Assembly (NCBI RefSeq): GCF_023921225.1
Contig: NZ_CP071527.1
Coordinates: 2,384,501-2,448,500, forward strand
Source of the DNA: Legionella lytica
Lineage (GTDB): Bacteria > Pseudomonadota > Gammaproteobacteria > Legionellales > Legionellaceae
Reading direction: 5' to 3'
DNA length: 64,000 nt
Made by a program: the position numbers and the translations under genes. The notes beneath the pieces were generated by a model, which saw nothing but the letters and a program-made list of their open reading frames with translations, searched no databases and had not been told where the DNA came from. Shown piece by piece: positions 6,945-14,841 of this stretch (position 1 is its first letter; every line of letters starts with the position of its first letter).

Positions 6945-9683
6945 TTGAAAAGTATTGGTATCAAATATCAGCTAAGAATTACCACCCTTATCCCAGCCTT
7001 TCTCGTCGCCTTGCTCTTCGCAGTCTTTTATAATGGCCTCTTTGGTAATGACCTAAAACAGCACATGTCACGCCTTGGAGAAGCCTATATTCGCCAATTA
7101 GTACCCGCAGCTCAGTATGCCATGCTTCGTCGAGATGATCGCACCTTACAAGGCTTAATTAATGCCTCAACAATTAACCCTGAGGTTAAAGCACTCGCGT
7201 TTTATAATAGCGAAGGACAACTCCTGGCCTATCGCGGCGGGAAGCATTCAATACATAAACCCTTTACGCCACCTGATTTCACAGGGGATTATATTGAAAG
7301 CAAGCAAATAAATCCCTTCACTATTAATTTCATTGCCCCTGTCACTATTCCTAAATTTAATCTGTACTCTAATAACACTTTTAGTAAAAACCTAACGAAT
7401 GCTTCAGCCTTTCAAGCCGATGATATCCTTGGTTGGCTCTCTATTGATATTGATACACGTTCTATGTTGATCAAACGTTATCAAATGCTGATTGTTACTA
7501 TTTTCATTACCTTATTTGGTTTGCTAATGGGGCTAACCAGCCATTATTTTCTCTCAAAACGTATTTATTTACCCATTTCGCGCTTGCGTCGTAGCATGAA
7601 ACAAATTCTACGTAACGAATTTGAAACCGAAATAAAAACCACCAGTAAAGGTGAGTTAGGTATTATTGAAAAAGGATGCGCCCATTTACAAAAAAAATAC
7701 ATCGATACAATTAAAGACCTTAATCAACATATTGAAGTCGCGACCGAAGATTTACAGCAAAGTCTGGAGCTTTTAGAAGAAAAAAATATTGAACTGTCTT
7801 TAGAAAAGAAAAAAACTGAAGAAAAAAGCCGGCAAAAATCTGAGTTTATTGCCAATATGAGCCACGAGATTCGTACGCCAATGAATGGAGTCATTGGTTT
7901 TACTAATGTGTTATTGGAAAGTAAACTTGACCCACTACAAATGGATTATGTCAAAACCATTAAATCCTCTGCTCAAGATTTATTAGGTATTATTAATGAC
8001 ATCCTCGACTTCTCAAAAATTGATGCAGGAAAATTGCATCTGGATTGCATTCCCTTAAATATCCGGCATTGTATTGATGAGGTACTTACTTTAGCGGCTC
8101 CTACAGCTCATAAGAAAGGAATTGATTTAATTCCGATTACCGACATTAACGTACCCAAAACGGTATTAGGCGACCCCTTCCGTATTAAACAATTCATCAG
8201 TAATCTAATAACCAATGCCGTAAAGTTTACGGATCATGGCTATGTGCTTATCCGAACGCACATCGAACAAGAAACAGAAAAAGATTACACCCTGTGCATT
8301 ACGATCAGTGATACGGGATTAGGAATATCCCCGGAGGATCAAAGCAAACTATTTACTGCATTTAATCAGGCCGATACGAGCATTACTCGCCGTTACGGGG
8401 GCTCTGGTTTAGGGCTAGTCATTTGTAAAAAGCTTTGTGAAGAAATGGGTGGTCGTTTGAGCATGACCAGTGAGCTCAACAAGGGCTCGGCTTTTACTGC
8501 TCATATCAAAGTGGAAAAACTAGCTGCTTATGAAATAGAAAAAAATCAAACACATCGCTTTGCTCATTTTAAAGTCTTGTGCTTCGATGATAATCCTCTG
8601 CATTTGGAAGCCTTATGTAATGGCTTAGGTTATTGGGGAATTGAATGTATCTCCGTGAGTTCATTTAGTCAGCTGTCTCAAGCCCTAGATGATAATATAG
8701 ACTGTAAAATGGCCTTCGTGAACGTAAACCAAGGCTGTGAACGGCAAATGGAAAAAATTATTGCTGCCCATAATCATTTCCCCTACGTACTTATTTCCAA
8801 ATGGCATATTCATGATTATGCGGCATTAGGGGCACATGGCTTTTTATTTAAACCCATTAGTATCCAAAAACTGCAAGATATTATTGAATTACTCATTAAC
8901 GAAAGCCCTCAAAAAAAACAAGGGAATCATGAATTAGATGGCTTACGAGAACAATTACGTTTTCTGCATCCAGACTTGTTAATTGCTGAAGATAATCCTG
9001 TAAATAAAATGCTATTGGATTCATTGTTAGGAACCCATGCTAACATCGATGCGGTAGACGATGGGGAAATGGCTGTTTCCTCATGTAATGAAAAAAAATA
9101 CGATATTATCCTGCTTGATTTGCAAATGCCGAAGCTAAATGGTTTAGATGCAGCACGAATCATTCGTCAAAAATCCCAACTCAACCGACATACACCGGTA
9201 GTTTTGATTAGCGCCAATAGCAGTGATGTCAATAATACGGAGTTAAAGAAATCAGGCATAAATCTTTGCCTGCAAAAGCCCATTGATGAAAAGCAATTAT
9301 TGATGCATATTCTACGTATTGTTGATAGAGCCAAACATGCTGCTATTGATTGGCAACTCTGCGTACAAAAAGTTTCAGGAAACCAAGAGCTTGCAGAAGA
9401 ATTTTTACGCCAATTTGTTGAAGAGCTGCATAAAAATCGTGAAGAATTTATCGATCTCATGCACAACAAAGACATCAAACAACTTGGCGCTGCAGCACAT
9501 AAGCTTCATGGAGCCTGTTGCTTTTCCGGAGTGCCTACCTTACAAGCGAAGGTAATCCAGGTAGAAAAGATGGCCGCGCGCCCCGCCTCTATTGACGAAC
9601 TCGCCATTCCCTTTGCCGAATTAATTCAAAGTATTGATGCGGTAATTAGCGAGTATGAAAATCTACCCGAAAAAAATACTTAG
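6945..9683 (+). CDS. letS: tripartite hybrid sensor kinase LetS (BarA/GacS family)
   Basis: A 912-aa inner-membrane kinase, the expected size for LetS/BarA/GacS. Domain order: TM1 about 10-30; periplasmic sensor region; TM2 about 180-202; HAMP about 203-256; coiled linker; HisKA with the phospho-accepting His307 in NMSHEIRTPMNG; HATPase with NAVKF, DTGLGIS and GGSGLGLVI; a first receiver at about 542-655 in which the usual phospho-Asp is Asn593 (probably inactive); a second receiver with Asp725 in LLDLQMP; and an HPt domain with His852 in AAHKLHGACC. In Legionella, LetS signals to LetA, which drives the small RNAs RsmY/RsmZ and the switch to the transmissive phase; that is known biology, not seen here. 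The start is a TTG, supported by AGGAG six bases upstream. letA is not in the window. Confidence 0.95.
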   Translation: MKSIGIKYQLRITTLIPAFLVALLFAVFYNGLFGNDLKQHMSRLGEAYIRQLVPAAQYAMLRRDDRTLQGLINASTINPEVKALAFYNSEGQLLAYRGGKHSIHKPFTPPDFTGDYIESKQINPFTINFIAPVTIPKFNLYSNNTFSKNLTNASAFQADDILGWLSIDIDTRSMLIKRYQMLIVTIFITLFGLLMGLTSHYFLSKRIYLPISRLRRSMKQILRNEFETEIKTTSKGELGIIEKGCAHLQKKYIDTIKDLNQHIEVATEDLQQSLELLEEKNIELSLEKKKTEEKSRQKSEFIANMSHEIRTPMNGVIGFTNVLLESKLDPLQMDYVKTIKSSAQDLLGIINDILDFSKIDAGKLHLDCIPLNIRHCIDEVLTLAAPTAHKKGIDLIPITDINVPKTVLGDPFRIKQFISNLITNAVKFTDHGYVLIRTHIEQETEKDYTLCITISDTGLGISPEDQSKLFTAFNQADTSITRRYGGSGLGLVICKKLCEEMGGRLSMTSELNKGSAFTAHIKVEKLAAYEIEKNQTHRFAHFKVLCFDDNPLHLEALCNGLGYWGIECISVSSFSQLSQALDDNIDCKMAFVNVNQGCERQMEKIIAAHNHFPYVLISKWHIHDYAALGAHGFLFKPISIQKLQDIIELLINESPQKKQGNHELDGLREQLRFLHPDLLIAEDNPVNKMLLDSLLGTHANIDAVDDGEMAVSSCNEKKYDIILLDLQMPKLNGLDAARIIRQKSQLNRHTPVVLISANSSDVNNTELKKSGINLCLQKPIDEKQLLMHILRIVDRAKHAAIDWQLCVQKVSGNQELAEEFLRQFVEELHKNREEFIDLMHNKDIKQLGAAAHKLHGACCFSGVPTLQAKVIQVEKMAARPASIDELAIPFAELIQSIDAVISEYENLPEKNT

Positions 9684-9885
9684 TTTTGTTGACATTTTTA
9701 TTAGCAGAGCCAAAATGGGCTGATTTTTTAATTGATAAGCAGGAGTATCACGATAATTCAGTCCTCTAAAAAGCCAGATAATACGTAGGCTGGGAGGTAA
9801 AGCCCAGCAAACATTAACATTAGGACTACACACTTTTAAACACAAGCTAGCATCAGACGAATCGACTCATAAAGCAGGAGAAAAA

Positions 9886-11121
9886 ATGACAATAAAAAAT
9901 GCTATCTATGCACAATCAGGCGGTGTAACCGCAGTAATTAATGCCTCAGCTTGTGCTGTAATTCAAACCGCTAAGTTATATCCCGAGCAGATCGGCAAAG
10001 TATACGCTGCTAAAAATGGGATTATTGGCGCATTAAACGAAGAATTAATCGATACCTCATTAGAAACTGATGCCGATATTGCTAAATTAATGCAAACACC
10101 CTCCGGTGCTTTTGGTTCTTGTCGTTATAAATTAAAAAATGATGGTGACGAATACGCGCGTCTAATTGAAGTTTTTAAGGCTCATAACATCGGCTATTTC
10201 TTCTATAATGGTGGTGGAGACTCTCAAGATACAGCACACAAAGTATCTCAATTAGGAGAGAAAATGGGTTATCCAATCACCTGTATTGGAATTCCCAAAA
10301 CAGTAGATAATGACTTACCATTTACTGATGCATGTCCTGGTTTTGGTTCTGTTGCTAAATACGTTGCGATTTCCACTAAAGAAGCAGGATTTGATGTGGC
10401 ATCCATGGCCGCCTCCTCTACCAAAGTGTTTATTCTTGAGGTAATGGGCCGTCATGCAGGCTGGATTGCAGCAGCCAGCGGCTTGGCTAGTCAAAACGTC
10501 AGTGAGCCACCACATATTATTTTATTGCCCGAAATCACTTTTGAACCAGCTAAGTTTCTTAAAAAGGTTGAGGACTGTGTTAAAGAGCATGGTTATTGCG
10601 TTGTGGTTGTTTCCGAGGGAATTCGTAATAGTGAAGGTAAATTCTTGAGTGATGCCGGCCTACGCGATGCATTTGGTCATGCACAACTTGGTGGTGTTGC
10701 CCCAGTTATTGCTCAATTAGTTAAAACTGAACTGGGCTATAAATACCACTGGGCCGTAGCGGACTACCTCCAGCGTGCAGCACGCCATATTGCGTCCAAA
10801 GTTGATGTAGAGCAAGCTTATGCTTTAGGAAAAGCAGCAGTTGAATATGCGGTTAAAGGTCATAATGCAATCATGCCTATTATCGTGCGTGAACAAGATG
10901 AACCCTATCGATGGTCCATCAATCATGTACCTTTAGCTGACGTAGCGAATCAGGAAAAAGCCATGCCAGCAGAATATATTTCTGAAGATGGAATGGGAAT
11001 TACCGAAGCATGCCGACGTTATCTAGCCCCGTTGATTCAAGGCGAAGCCTATCCTGAATATGTTAATGGTATACCTGATTATGTTCGCTTAAAAAATCAG
11101 TTAATTGCCAAGAAACTTTAG
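9886..11121 (+). CDS. pfp: 6-phosphofructokinase, pyrophosphate-dependent type
   Basis: A 411-aa phosphofructokinase catalysing fructose-6-phosphate to fructose-1,6-bisphosphate in glycolysis. The phosphoryl-donor site reads GGGDS with Asp112 where ATP enzymes have Gly, and PKTVDND with Lys138 where ATP enzymes have Gly; this Asp/Lys pair is the recognised mark of PPi-dependent enzymes. The catalytic Asp141/Asp143 follow, and MGRHAGWIA matches the substrate loop. Using PPi makes the step reversible. The usual GGDGS/GGDDS third position is Gly here, a small deviation. A perfect 20-bp palindrome lies 18 bases after the stop, and the gene looks monocistronic. Confidence 0.93.
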   Translation: MTIKNAIYAQSGGVTAVINASACAVIQTAKLYPEQIGKVYAAKNGIIGALNEELIDTSLETDADIAKLMQTPSGAFGSCRYKLKNDGDEYARLIEVFKAHNIGYFFYNGGGDSQDTAHKVSQLGEKMGYPITCIGIPKTVDNDLPFTDACPGFGSVAKYVAISTKEAGFDVASMAASSTKVFILEVMGRHAGWIAAASGLASQNVSEPPHIILLPEITFEPAKFLKKVEDCVKEHGYCVVVVSEGIRNSEGKFLSDAGLRDAFGHAQLGGVAPVIAQLVKTELGYKYHWAVADYLQRAARHIASKVDVEQAYALGKAAVEYAVKGHNAIMPIIVREQDEPYRWSINHVPLADVANQEKAMPAEYISEDGMGITEACRRYLAPLIQGEAYPEYVNGIPDYVRLKNQLIAKKL

Positions 11122-11138
11122 GATCGATTTACACTGTG

Positions 11139-11158
11139 CTACAGGGATATCCCTGTAG
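11139..11158 (+). terminator. perfect 20-bp palindrome after pfp
   Basis: CTACAGGGATATCCCTGTAG is a complete palindrome with ten-base arms, 18 bases beyond the pfp stop and 36 bases before the pilin start. It lacks a clean T-run, so it may act as a weak or Rho-assisted terminator, or be another member of the short intergenic palindromes in this window. Confidence 0.5.
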
Positions 11159-11193
11159 CCTTATCTCAAAACGATTATATTTAGGAGCAACAC

Positions 11194-11625
11194 ATGAAAC
11201 AAAAAGGCTTAACATTAATTGAATTAATGATTGTTATAGCAATTATTGGTATTCTTGCTTCCGTTGCTATCCCTTCCTATCAAGATTACCTGATTAGAGC
11301 CAGAGTAACAGAAGGTTTGAGTTTAGCGACTACAGCCCAAACCACAGTCTCTGAAAATGCCCTGACCGGAAATACTGATTTAAGTATGGGATGGAGCAGC
11401 CCCACGGCTACTGCTATTGTAAAAAATGTCAGTATTGCCAAAAACACTGGCGTGATTACTATTAATTACACGCCACTCGCTCAAAATGTTGCAATCACTA
11501 TGAGCCCCAAATCCAAAGGGGAACTCCTCAGTGCGGGTACGCCACCTACAACAACGATTACTTGGGAGTGTGCAGTAACTGAAAAAAGTAATAACCGATA
11601 TGTCCCAGCAAATTGTAGGATTTAG
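11194..11625 (+). CDS. pilE: type IV major pilin-like prepilin
   Basis: A 143-aa type IVa prepilin. The leader is MKQKG, cut after Gly5 by the prepilin peptidase, giving a mature protein starting LTLIE with the conserved Glu at mature position 5. A hydrophobic helix follows (about 6-30) and then a globular head with a C-terminal disulfide pair (Cys in TWECAV and in VPANCRI). The mature residue 1 is Leu rather than the more common methylated Phe. AGGAG lies upstream. Type IV pili serve adhesion, twitching and DNA uptake. The symbol is the conventional one for Legionella pilin and is not certain, since paralogues exist. Confidence 0.9.
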   Translation: MKQKGLTLIELMIVIAIIGILASVAIPSYQDYLIRARVTEGLSLATTAQTTVSENALTGNTDLSMGWSSPTATAIVKNVSIAKNTGVITINYTPLAQNVAITMSPKSKGELLSAGTPPTTTITWECAVTEKSNNRYVPANCRI

Positions 11626-11626
11626 C

Positions 11627-11941
11627 ATGTCACGAAAAATACGTATAGAAGAATTGTTAAATCAGGAACTTAGCCCTATTTATTTAAGTGTTGATGATGA
11701 ATCATCAAATCATCATGTTCCTCAAGGTGCAGAAACGCATTTTAAAGTGACCGCAGTCTCTTCTAAATTCATTGATTTAAGTCGTATTGCCCGACATCGT
11801 TTAGTAAACCGTTTACTCGCTAATGAATTTGAGTTAGGGATGCATGCGTTAAGTATGCATCTCTACACTCCGGATGAATGGGAAAAAAACCAAGCGGTTC
11901 CTAAATCACCGTCTTGTCGAGATGGGTATAAGAATAAATAG
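11627..11941 (+). CDS. bolA: BolA family protein
   Basis: A 104-aa protein of BolA length. It shows the family core: MSRKIRIEELL, then HHVPQGAETHFKVTAVSSKF, RIARHRLVNRLL and a C-terminal ALSMHLYTPDEW (HAL.I..-type element). BolA proteins partner monothiol glutaredoxins in Fe-S/redox signalling and affect morphology and motility in some bacteria. I choose the ATG at 11627, one base after the pilin stop, because AGGA (11617-11620) sits six bases upstream, inside the last pilin codons. The longer frame from 11600 would overlap the pilin and adds nothing conserved. Translational coupling to the pilin gene is likely. Confidence 0.9.
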   Translation: MSRKIRIEELLNQELSPIYLSVDDESSNHHVPQGAETHFKVTAVSSKFIDLSRIARHRLVNRLLANEFELGMHALSMHLYTPDEWEKNQAVPKSPSCRDGYKNK

Positions 11942-11950
11942 ATAAATTGG

Positions 11951-12023
11951 AAGTTGCGTCCTAACCCAACGATGCTGCCTCGAACACACCAGAACTCAAT
12001 GTTGGGCGAGAGGGCCCAACCTA
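11951..12023. repeat. inverted-repeat element, AACCCAAC / GTTGGG family, copy 1
   Basis: A left arm ending CTAACCCAAC (to 11970) faces a right arm starting GTTGGGCGAGAGGGCCCAAC at 12001 and ending CTACA. It is closely similar in layout and words to the element at 12809-12881, so the outer-membrane protein gene at 12039-12776 has a copy on each side. Confidence 0.55.
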
Positions 12024-12038
12024 CAAGTCAGTGCCTTA

Positions 12039-12776
12039 TTAGCTAAAATAATAAATTAAATTAAGCTTTGGTCCGAATAAATAAGTAGTTTTTGCGATAA
12101 CCTCAGTTTTTGTTTCATCATCACTATCTCGTGACAACTCACCAAAACGTACTTTTCCAAGCAAAATATAACTTAGCCCGACATCCAGCATCAGATGCTT
12201 TGTCATCGCATATTTGAGGCCAACTGTAACCTGAGGGCTAAAATTAGTTTGAGTCTTGTGTGCCTTCATTACCAACTTCTCTTCATAATCGTAAGCTTGA
12301 TAATTTAATTGAGAATGTGCTCTCAGATTGGTAACACCCAATCCAGGAGCAGCGTAGATTGAATAATTAGCTTTAACGAGATAATCAATATTAAAAATAG
12401 CAGCCACCACATTACCATTCATTGAGGAATGAAAGCTATTAATCAAATCATCAACTTCATAAGGACCTGCCATAAAAGGATTAAATTTTTTAGAATATCC
12501 AGATAGTTGCAAATAAGAAGCTTCCAAGCTGAGCCTCCAATTAGAATTAAGCAAATGACTCACCCCTAGCGCTACATTACCCGCGCCGTTACTGCTATGG
12601 AGAGAGCCCGCGCTGATTTCTGGTGACATAGAACCCGCTATTGGATCAGTCCGTTGGAGGGAATAGTTTCCACTACGGCTCCATAAATAATCGGCACCAA
12701 ACTTAGCATAAAAAGAGGCAGCGATACTGGCTTTAGATAGGATGAGCATCGCTACAACCAATAAATTCTTTTTCAT
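12039..12776 (-). CDS. outer-membrane beta-barrel protein (OmpA/porin-like small barrel)
   Basis: A 245-aa secreted protein with a signal peptide (about 1-19, MKKNLLVVAMLILSKASIA). The mature part has alternating hydrophobic strands rich in Gly, Tyr and Leu (for example YAKFGADYLW, GNVALGVSHLL, VTVGLKYAM, LMLDVGLSYILLG) and ends in aromatic residues (LIYYFS), as expected for a barrel inserted by the BAM complex. About eight strands are predicted by eye. AAAGGA precedes the ATG. The precise role (adhesin, porin or structural) is not readable. The gene is bracketed by two copies of the same inverted-repeat family. Confidence 0.8.
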   Translation of the reverse strand: MKKNLLVVAMLILSKASIAASFYAKFGADYLWSRSGNYSLQRTDPIAGSMSPEISAGSLHSSNGAGNVALGVSHLLNSNWRLSLEASYLQLSGYSKKFNPFMAGPYEVDDLINSFHSSMNGNVVAAIFNIDYLVKANYSIYAAPGLGVTNLRAHSQLNYQAYDYEEKLVMKAHKTQTNFSPQVTVGLKYAMTKHLMLDVGLSYILLGKVRFGELSRDSDDETKTEVIAKTTYLFGPKLNLIYYFS

Positions 12777-12808
12777 TTTATTTCCTTTACGTCGCTAAAC
12801 AAAAAATC

Positions 12809-12881
12809 TAGGTGGGGCCCATAACCCAACAAGAGCATCCAGTTACATTAAAACTCCATGTTGGGTCATGGGCTCAACCTA
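12809..12881. repeat. inverted-repeat element, AACCCAAC / GTTGGG family, copy 2
   Basis: Left arm 12809-12830 (TAGGTGGGGCCCATAACC followed by CAAC) and right arm 12860-12881 (GTTGGGTCATGGGCTCAACC followed by TA) are inverted copies with few mismatches around a 29-base spacer. The right arm ends eight bases before the subtilase stop, so this could also serve as its 3' hairpin. Confidence 0.65.
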
Positions 12882-12888
12882 CAGGTAA

Positions 12889-14601
12889 TTAGCATATGAA
12901 CCCATTTGCATCGTTAATACGGCAAATTACTCCAGGTGTTGCTAAAGTAAATACGGTACGCCCATAAGACGCAGTAAGGAGTGCGCCATTAACTTGTAAT
13001 ACAGGAGTTTCATAAGCTGATAGTGGCTGGCATGCACGAGTTGCCTGATTAATTTCCCACTTGGTTGCTAGTGGTGACGGAATTGAGCGCGCTGTAGGTA
13101 CGTAGAAGTTAGGGGGACAACGATTAAAGGGATCAAACGAGTTTTTCAACCTCAAGTCTGTAGATGAGGGAGCAGCAATAACAGTGTGTCCTGAGGTTGC
13201 AAGTTTCACCGCTTTGTATGCATTTATAATTCCTACTCCACAAGACTTCTCACCAAGGCACGAGCGTTGAGGATCTGGGGTAGGAGCAAAAGAATCAACG
13301 CTTTCCAATAGAATACTTTTTACTTCCTGAGAACTAAGATAAGGATTTATGGCATAAATTAATCCCGCGATCCCTGCAACATGAGGTGTTGCCATACTCG
13401 TGCCCTCATAAAATGAAAAGCCACTATTTTGACATCCCCCTCCTGCAGAAACTGTAGATAAAATACCATTGGCATCACAAGGATCTCCATTAACCTGTTC
13501 CCCTCCTGGAGCAGCAATGGTAACTCGTGGCCCATAGTTTGAATAATTAGCCCGATAGCCATTAATTTGTGTTGCCGCCACCACCATTACATTATTGCAT
13601 GACCGTGGTGGATTGTTTGATGCAGGTACATTGTCATTTCCTGCACTGACCGTAATAACCCCATTATTTTGAATAAAGGCATCGAGTGCCTCTTGTAAGG
13701 ATGGTTGGCACCCAATATATGAGGGGTAATTAAAGCTCATGCTAACAACTTTTGCTGGATAATTGTTATGCGGAACCCCAGGAATGTCCCTGCCCATAGC
13801 CCAATAGAGTCCTTGCTCTAAGTCTGAAAGTGAGCCAGGAACAATAGGCAGGATTTTCAGGAAAGGCCCCATGCCTGTAATCCCTGCAATGGCACCTGTT
13901 GCCGCAATGGTACCGGCAGTGTGTGTGCCATGCTCATCACCTACCTGACTGACATCCGTACTGTGAGTACCAAAATTCCAACCAGTCAACAGATTAGGAG
14001 CTAAATCAGGGTTGTAATTAATTGCTTCAAAATTAGAAATAACAATCGGAGGTGTTGCATAACCCAATGTTATCGACCAGGCTCCATTTAACAAACCAGG
14101 AGCCGACTCCAACATAACTCCAGGGTAGCGAAACTCATCCCATTGAGAGGCATGAGAAATAGATACCTGCATAGTTGAAGCCGAAGGGTCTGTGTTAGAG
14201 GTATGTACCGGAGGTTTAATCAAACAGTAACGCATATCACGATCTGCGTATTGGACATCAGGTTGTTTTAATATTTTGGTCAAACCCACACTAAAGTATT
14301 TGTCTGTCGAAATATTTTTAGCTGAGGATAAGTGTTTTAATTTTTCAGAGTCCACAACCACCAGGTAAGCACCACTGACCATAGGCTTGATGGTTTGTAC
14401 CGGCAAGCCACTTTTTTGCGAAAAGCGTTCCCACCATAACTTATCAAGCTCAGGTTGCTCCTGACTATTAACCTCTTTATATTTTAAAATAATTTGATCA
14501 AGTAACTCCCCACACTGTTCCTTGGCAGCAAAGGAGGCAGATTCTAAAGAAAAAAATGCCAATACAGAGTTCAGTAAAAATAAACACTTCCTTATCTTCA
14601 T
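12889..14601 (-). CDS. secreted S8-family subtilisin-like protein lacking the usual catalytic Asp
   Basis: A 570-aa protein from the ATG at 14601, which puts a signal peptide (about 1-26) at the N-terminus; a TTG 14 codons upstream is less likely. An inhibitor-like propeptide region covers about 30-125. The subtilase domain keeps the catalytic His224 in DEHGTHTAG, the oxyanion Asn322 in VSAGND and the catalytic Ser402 in GTSMATPHVAG. Where subtilases carry the Asp of V-I-D-T-G, this protein reads VISNFEAINYNPDL, aligning Asn190 with that Asp by its distance to the conserved PDL. Activity may be reduced, or another acidic residue may substitute. The last 90 residues form a Cys-containing tail. 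Likely exported, possibly by type II secretion. Confidence 0.9.
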   Translation of the reverse strand: MKIRKCLFLLNSVLAFFSLESASFAAKEQCGELLDQIILKYKEVNSQEQPELDKLWWERFSQKSGLPVQTIKPMVSGAYLVVVDSEKLKHLSSAKNISTDKYFSVGLTKILKQPDVQYADRDMRYCLIKPPVHTSNTDPSASTMQVSISHASQWDEFRYPGVMLESAPGLLNGAWSITLGYATPPIVISNFEAINYNPDLAPNLLTGWNFGTHSTDVSQVGDEHGTHTAGTIAATGAIAGITGMGPFLKILPIVPGSLSDLEQGLYWAMGRDIPGVPHNNYPAKVVSMSFNYPSYIGCQPSLQEALDAFIQNNGVITVSAGNDNVPASNNPPRSCNNVMVVAATQINGYRANYSNYGPRVTIAAPGGEQVNGDPCDANGILSTVSAGGGCQNSGFSFYEGTSMATPHVAGIAGLIYAINPYLSSQEVKSILLESVDSFAPTPDPQRSCLGEKSCGVGIINAYKAVKLATSGHTVIAAPSSTDLRLKNSFDPFNRCPPNFYVPTARSIPSPLATKWEINQATRACQPLSAYETPVLQVNGALLTASYGRTVFTLATPGVICRINDANGFIC

Positions 14602-14806
14602 TATTGTACTACCCAACGAGTCCGTAATTTTGGATATCAACAATAACCCGCGTCTTATTTATAAGTCCATAATTTTTCAAACTTTTTAATTAAATTCTAA
14701 TACTTGGGTATTCAATCTATTGTGTTTATCCTAGTGTACGAAGCATCGTAGTTTCTAAATCAGAGGAAATTAAAAGCATACATAGCATTTTAAAGTATGT
14801 TAAGTA

Positions 14807-14812
14807 TATAAT
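14807..14812 (+). promoter_or_regulatory. candidate -10 element of the permease gene
   Basis: A TATAAT hexamer lies 29 bases upstream of the permease ATG. No good -35 hexamer is seen 17 bases upstream (AGCATT there), so this is only a candidate sigma-70 promoter in the divergent gap between the subtilase and the permease. Confidence 0.35.
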
Positions 14813-14841
14813 GCTCCCCTTTTAACAACTCGAACGAATTA

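Noticed and set aside
10315..10648. Frames of about 65 codons inside pfp on both strands
   Set aside because: Shadows of the phosphofructokinase catalytic region.
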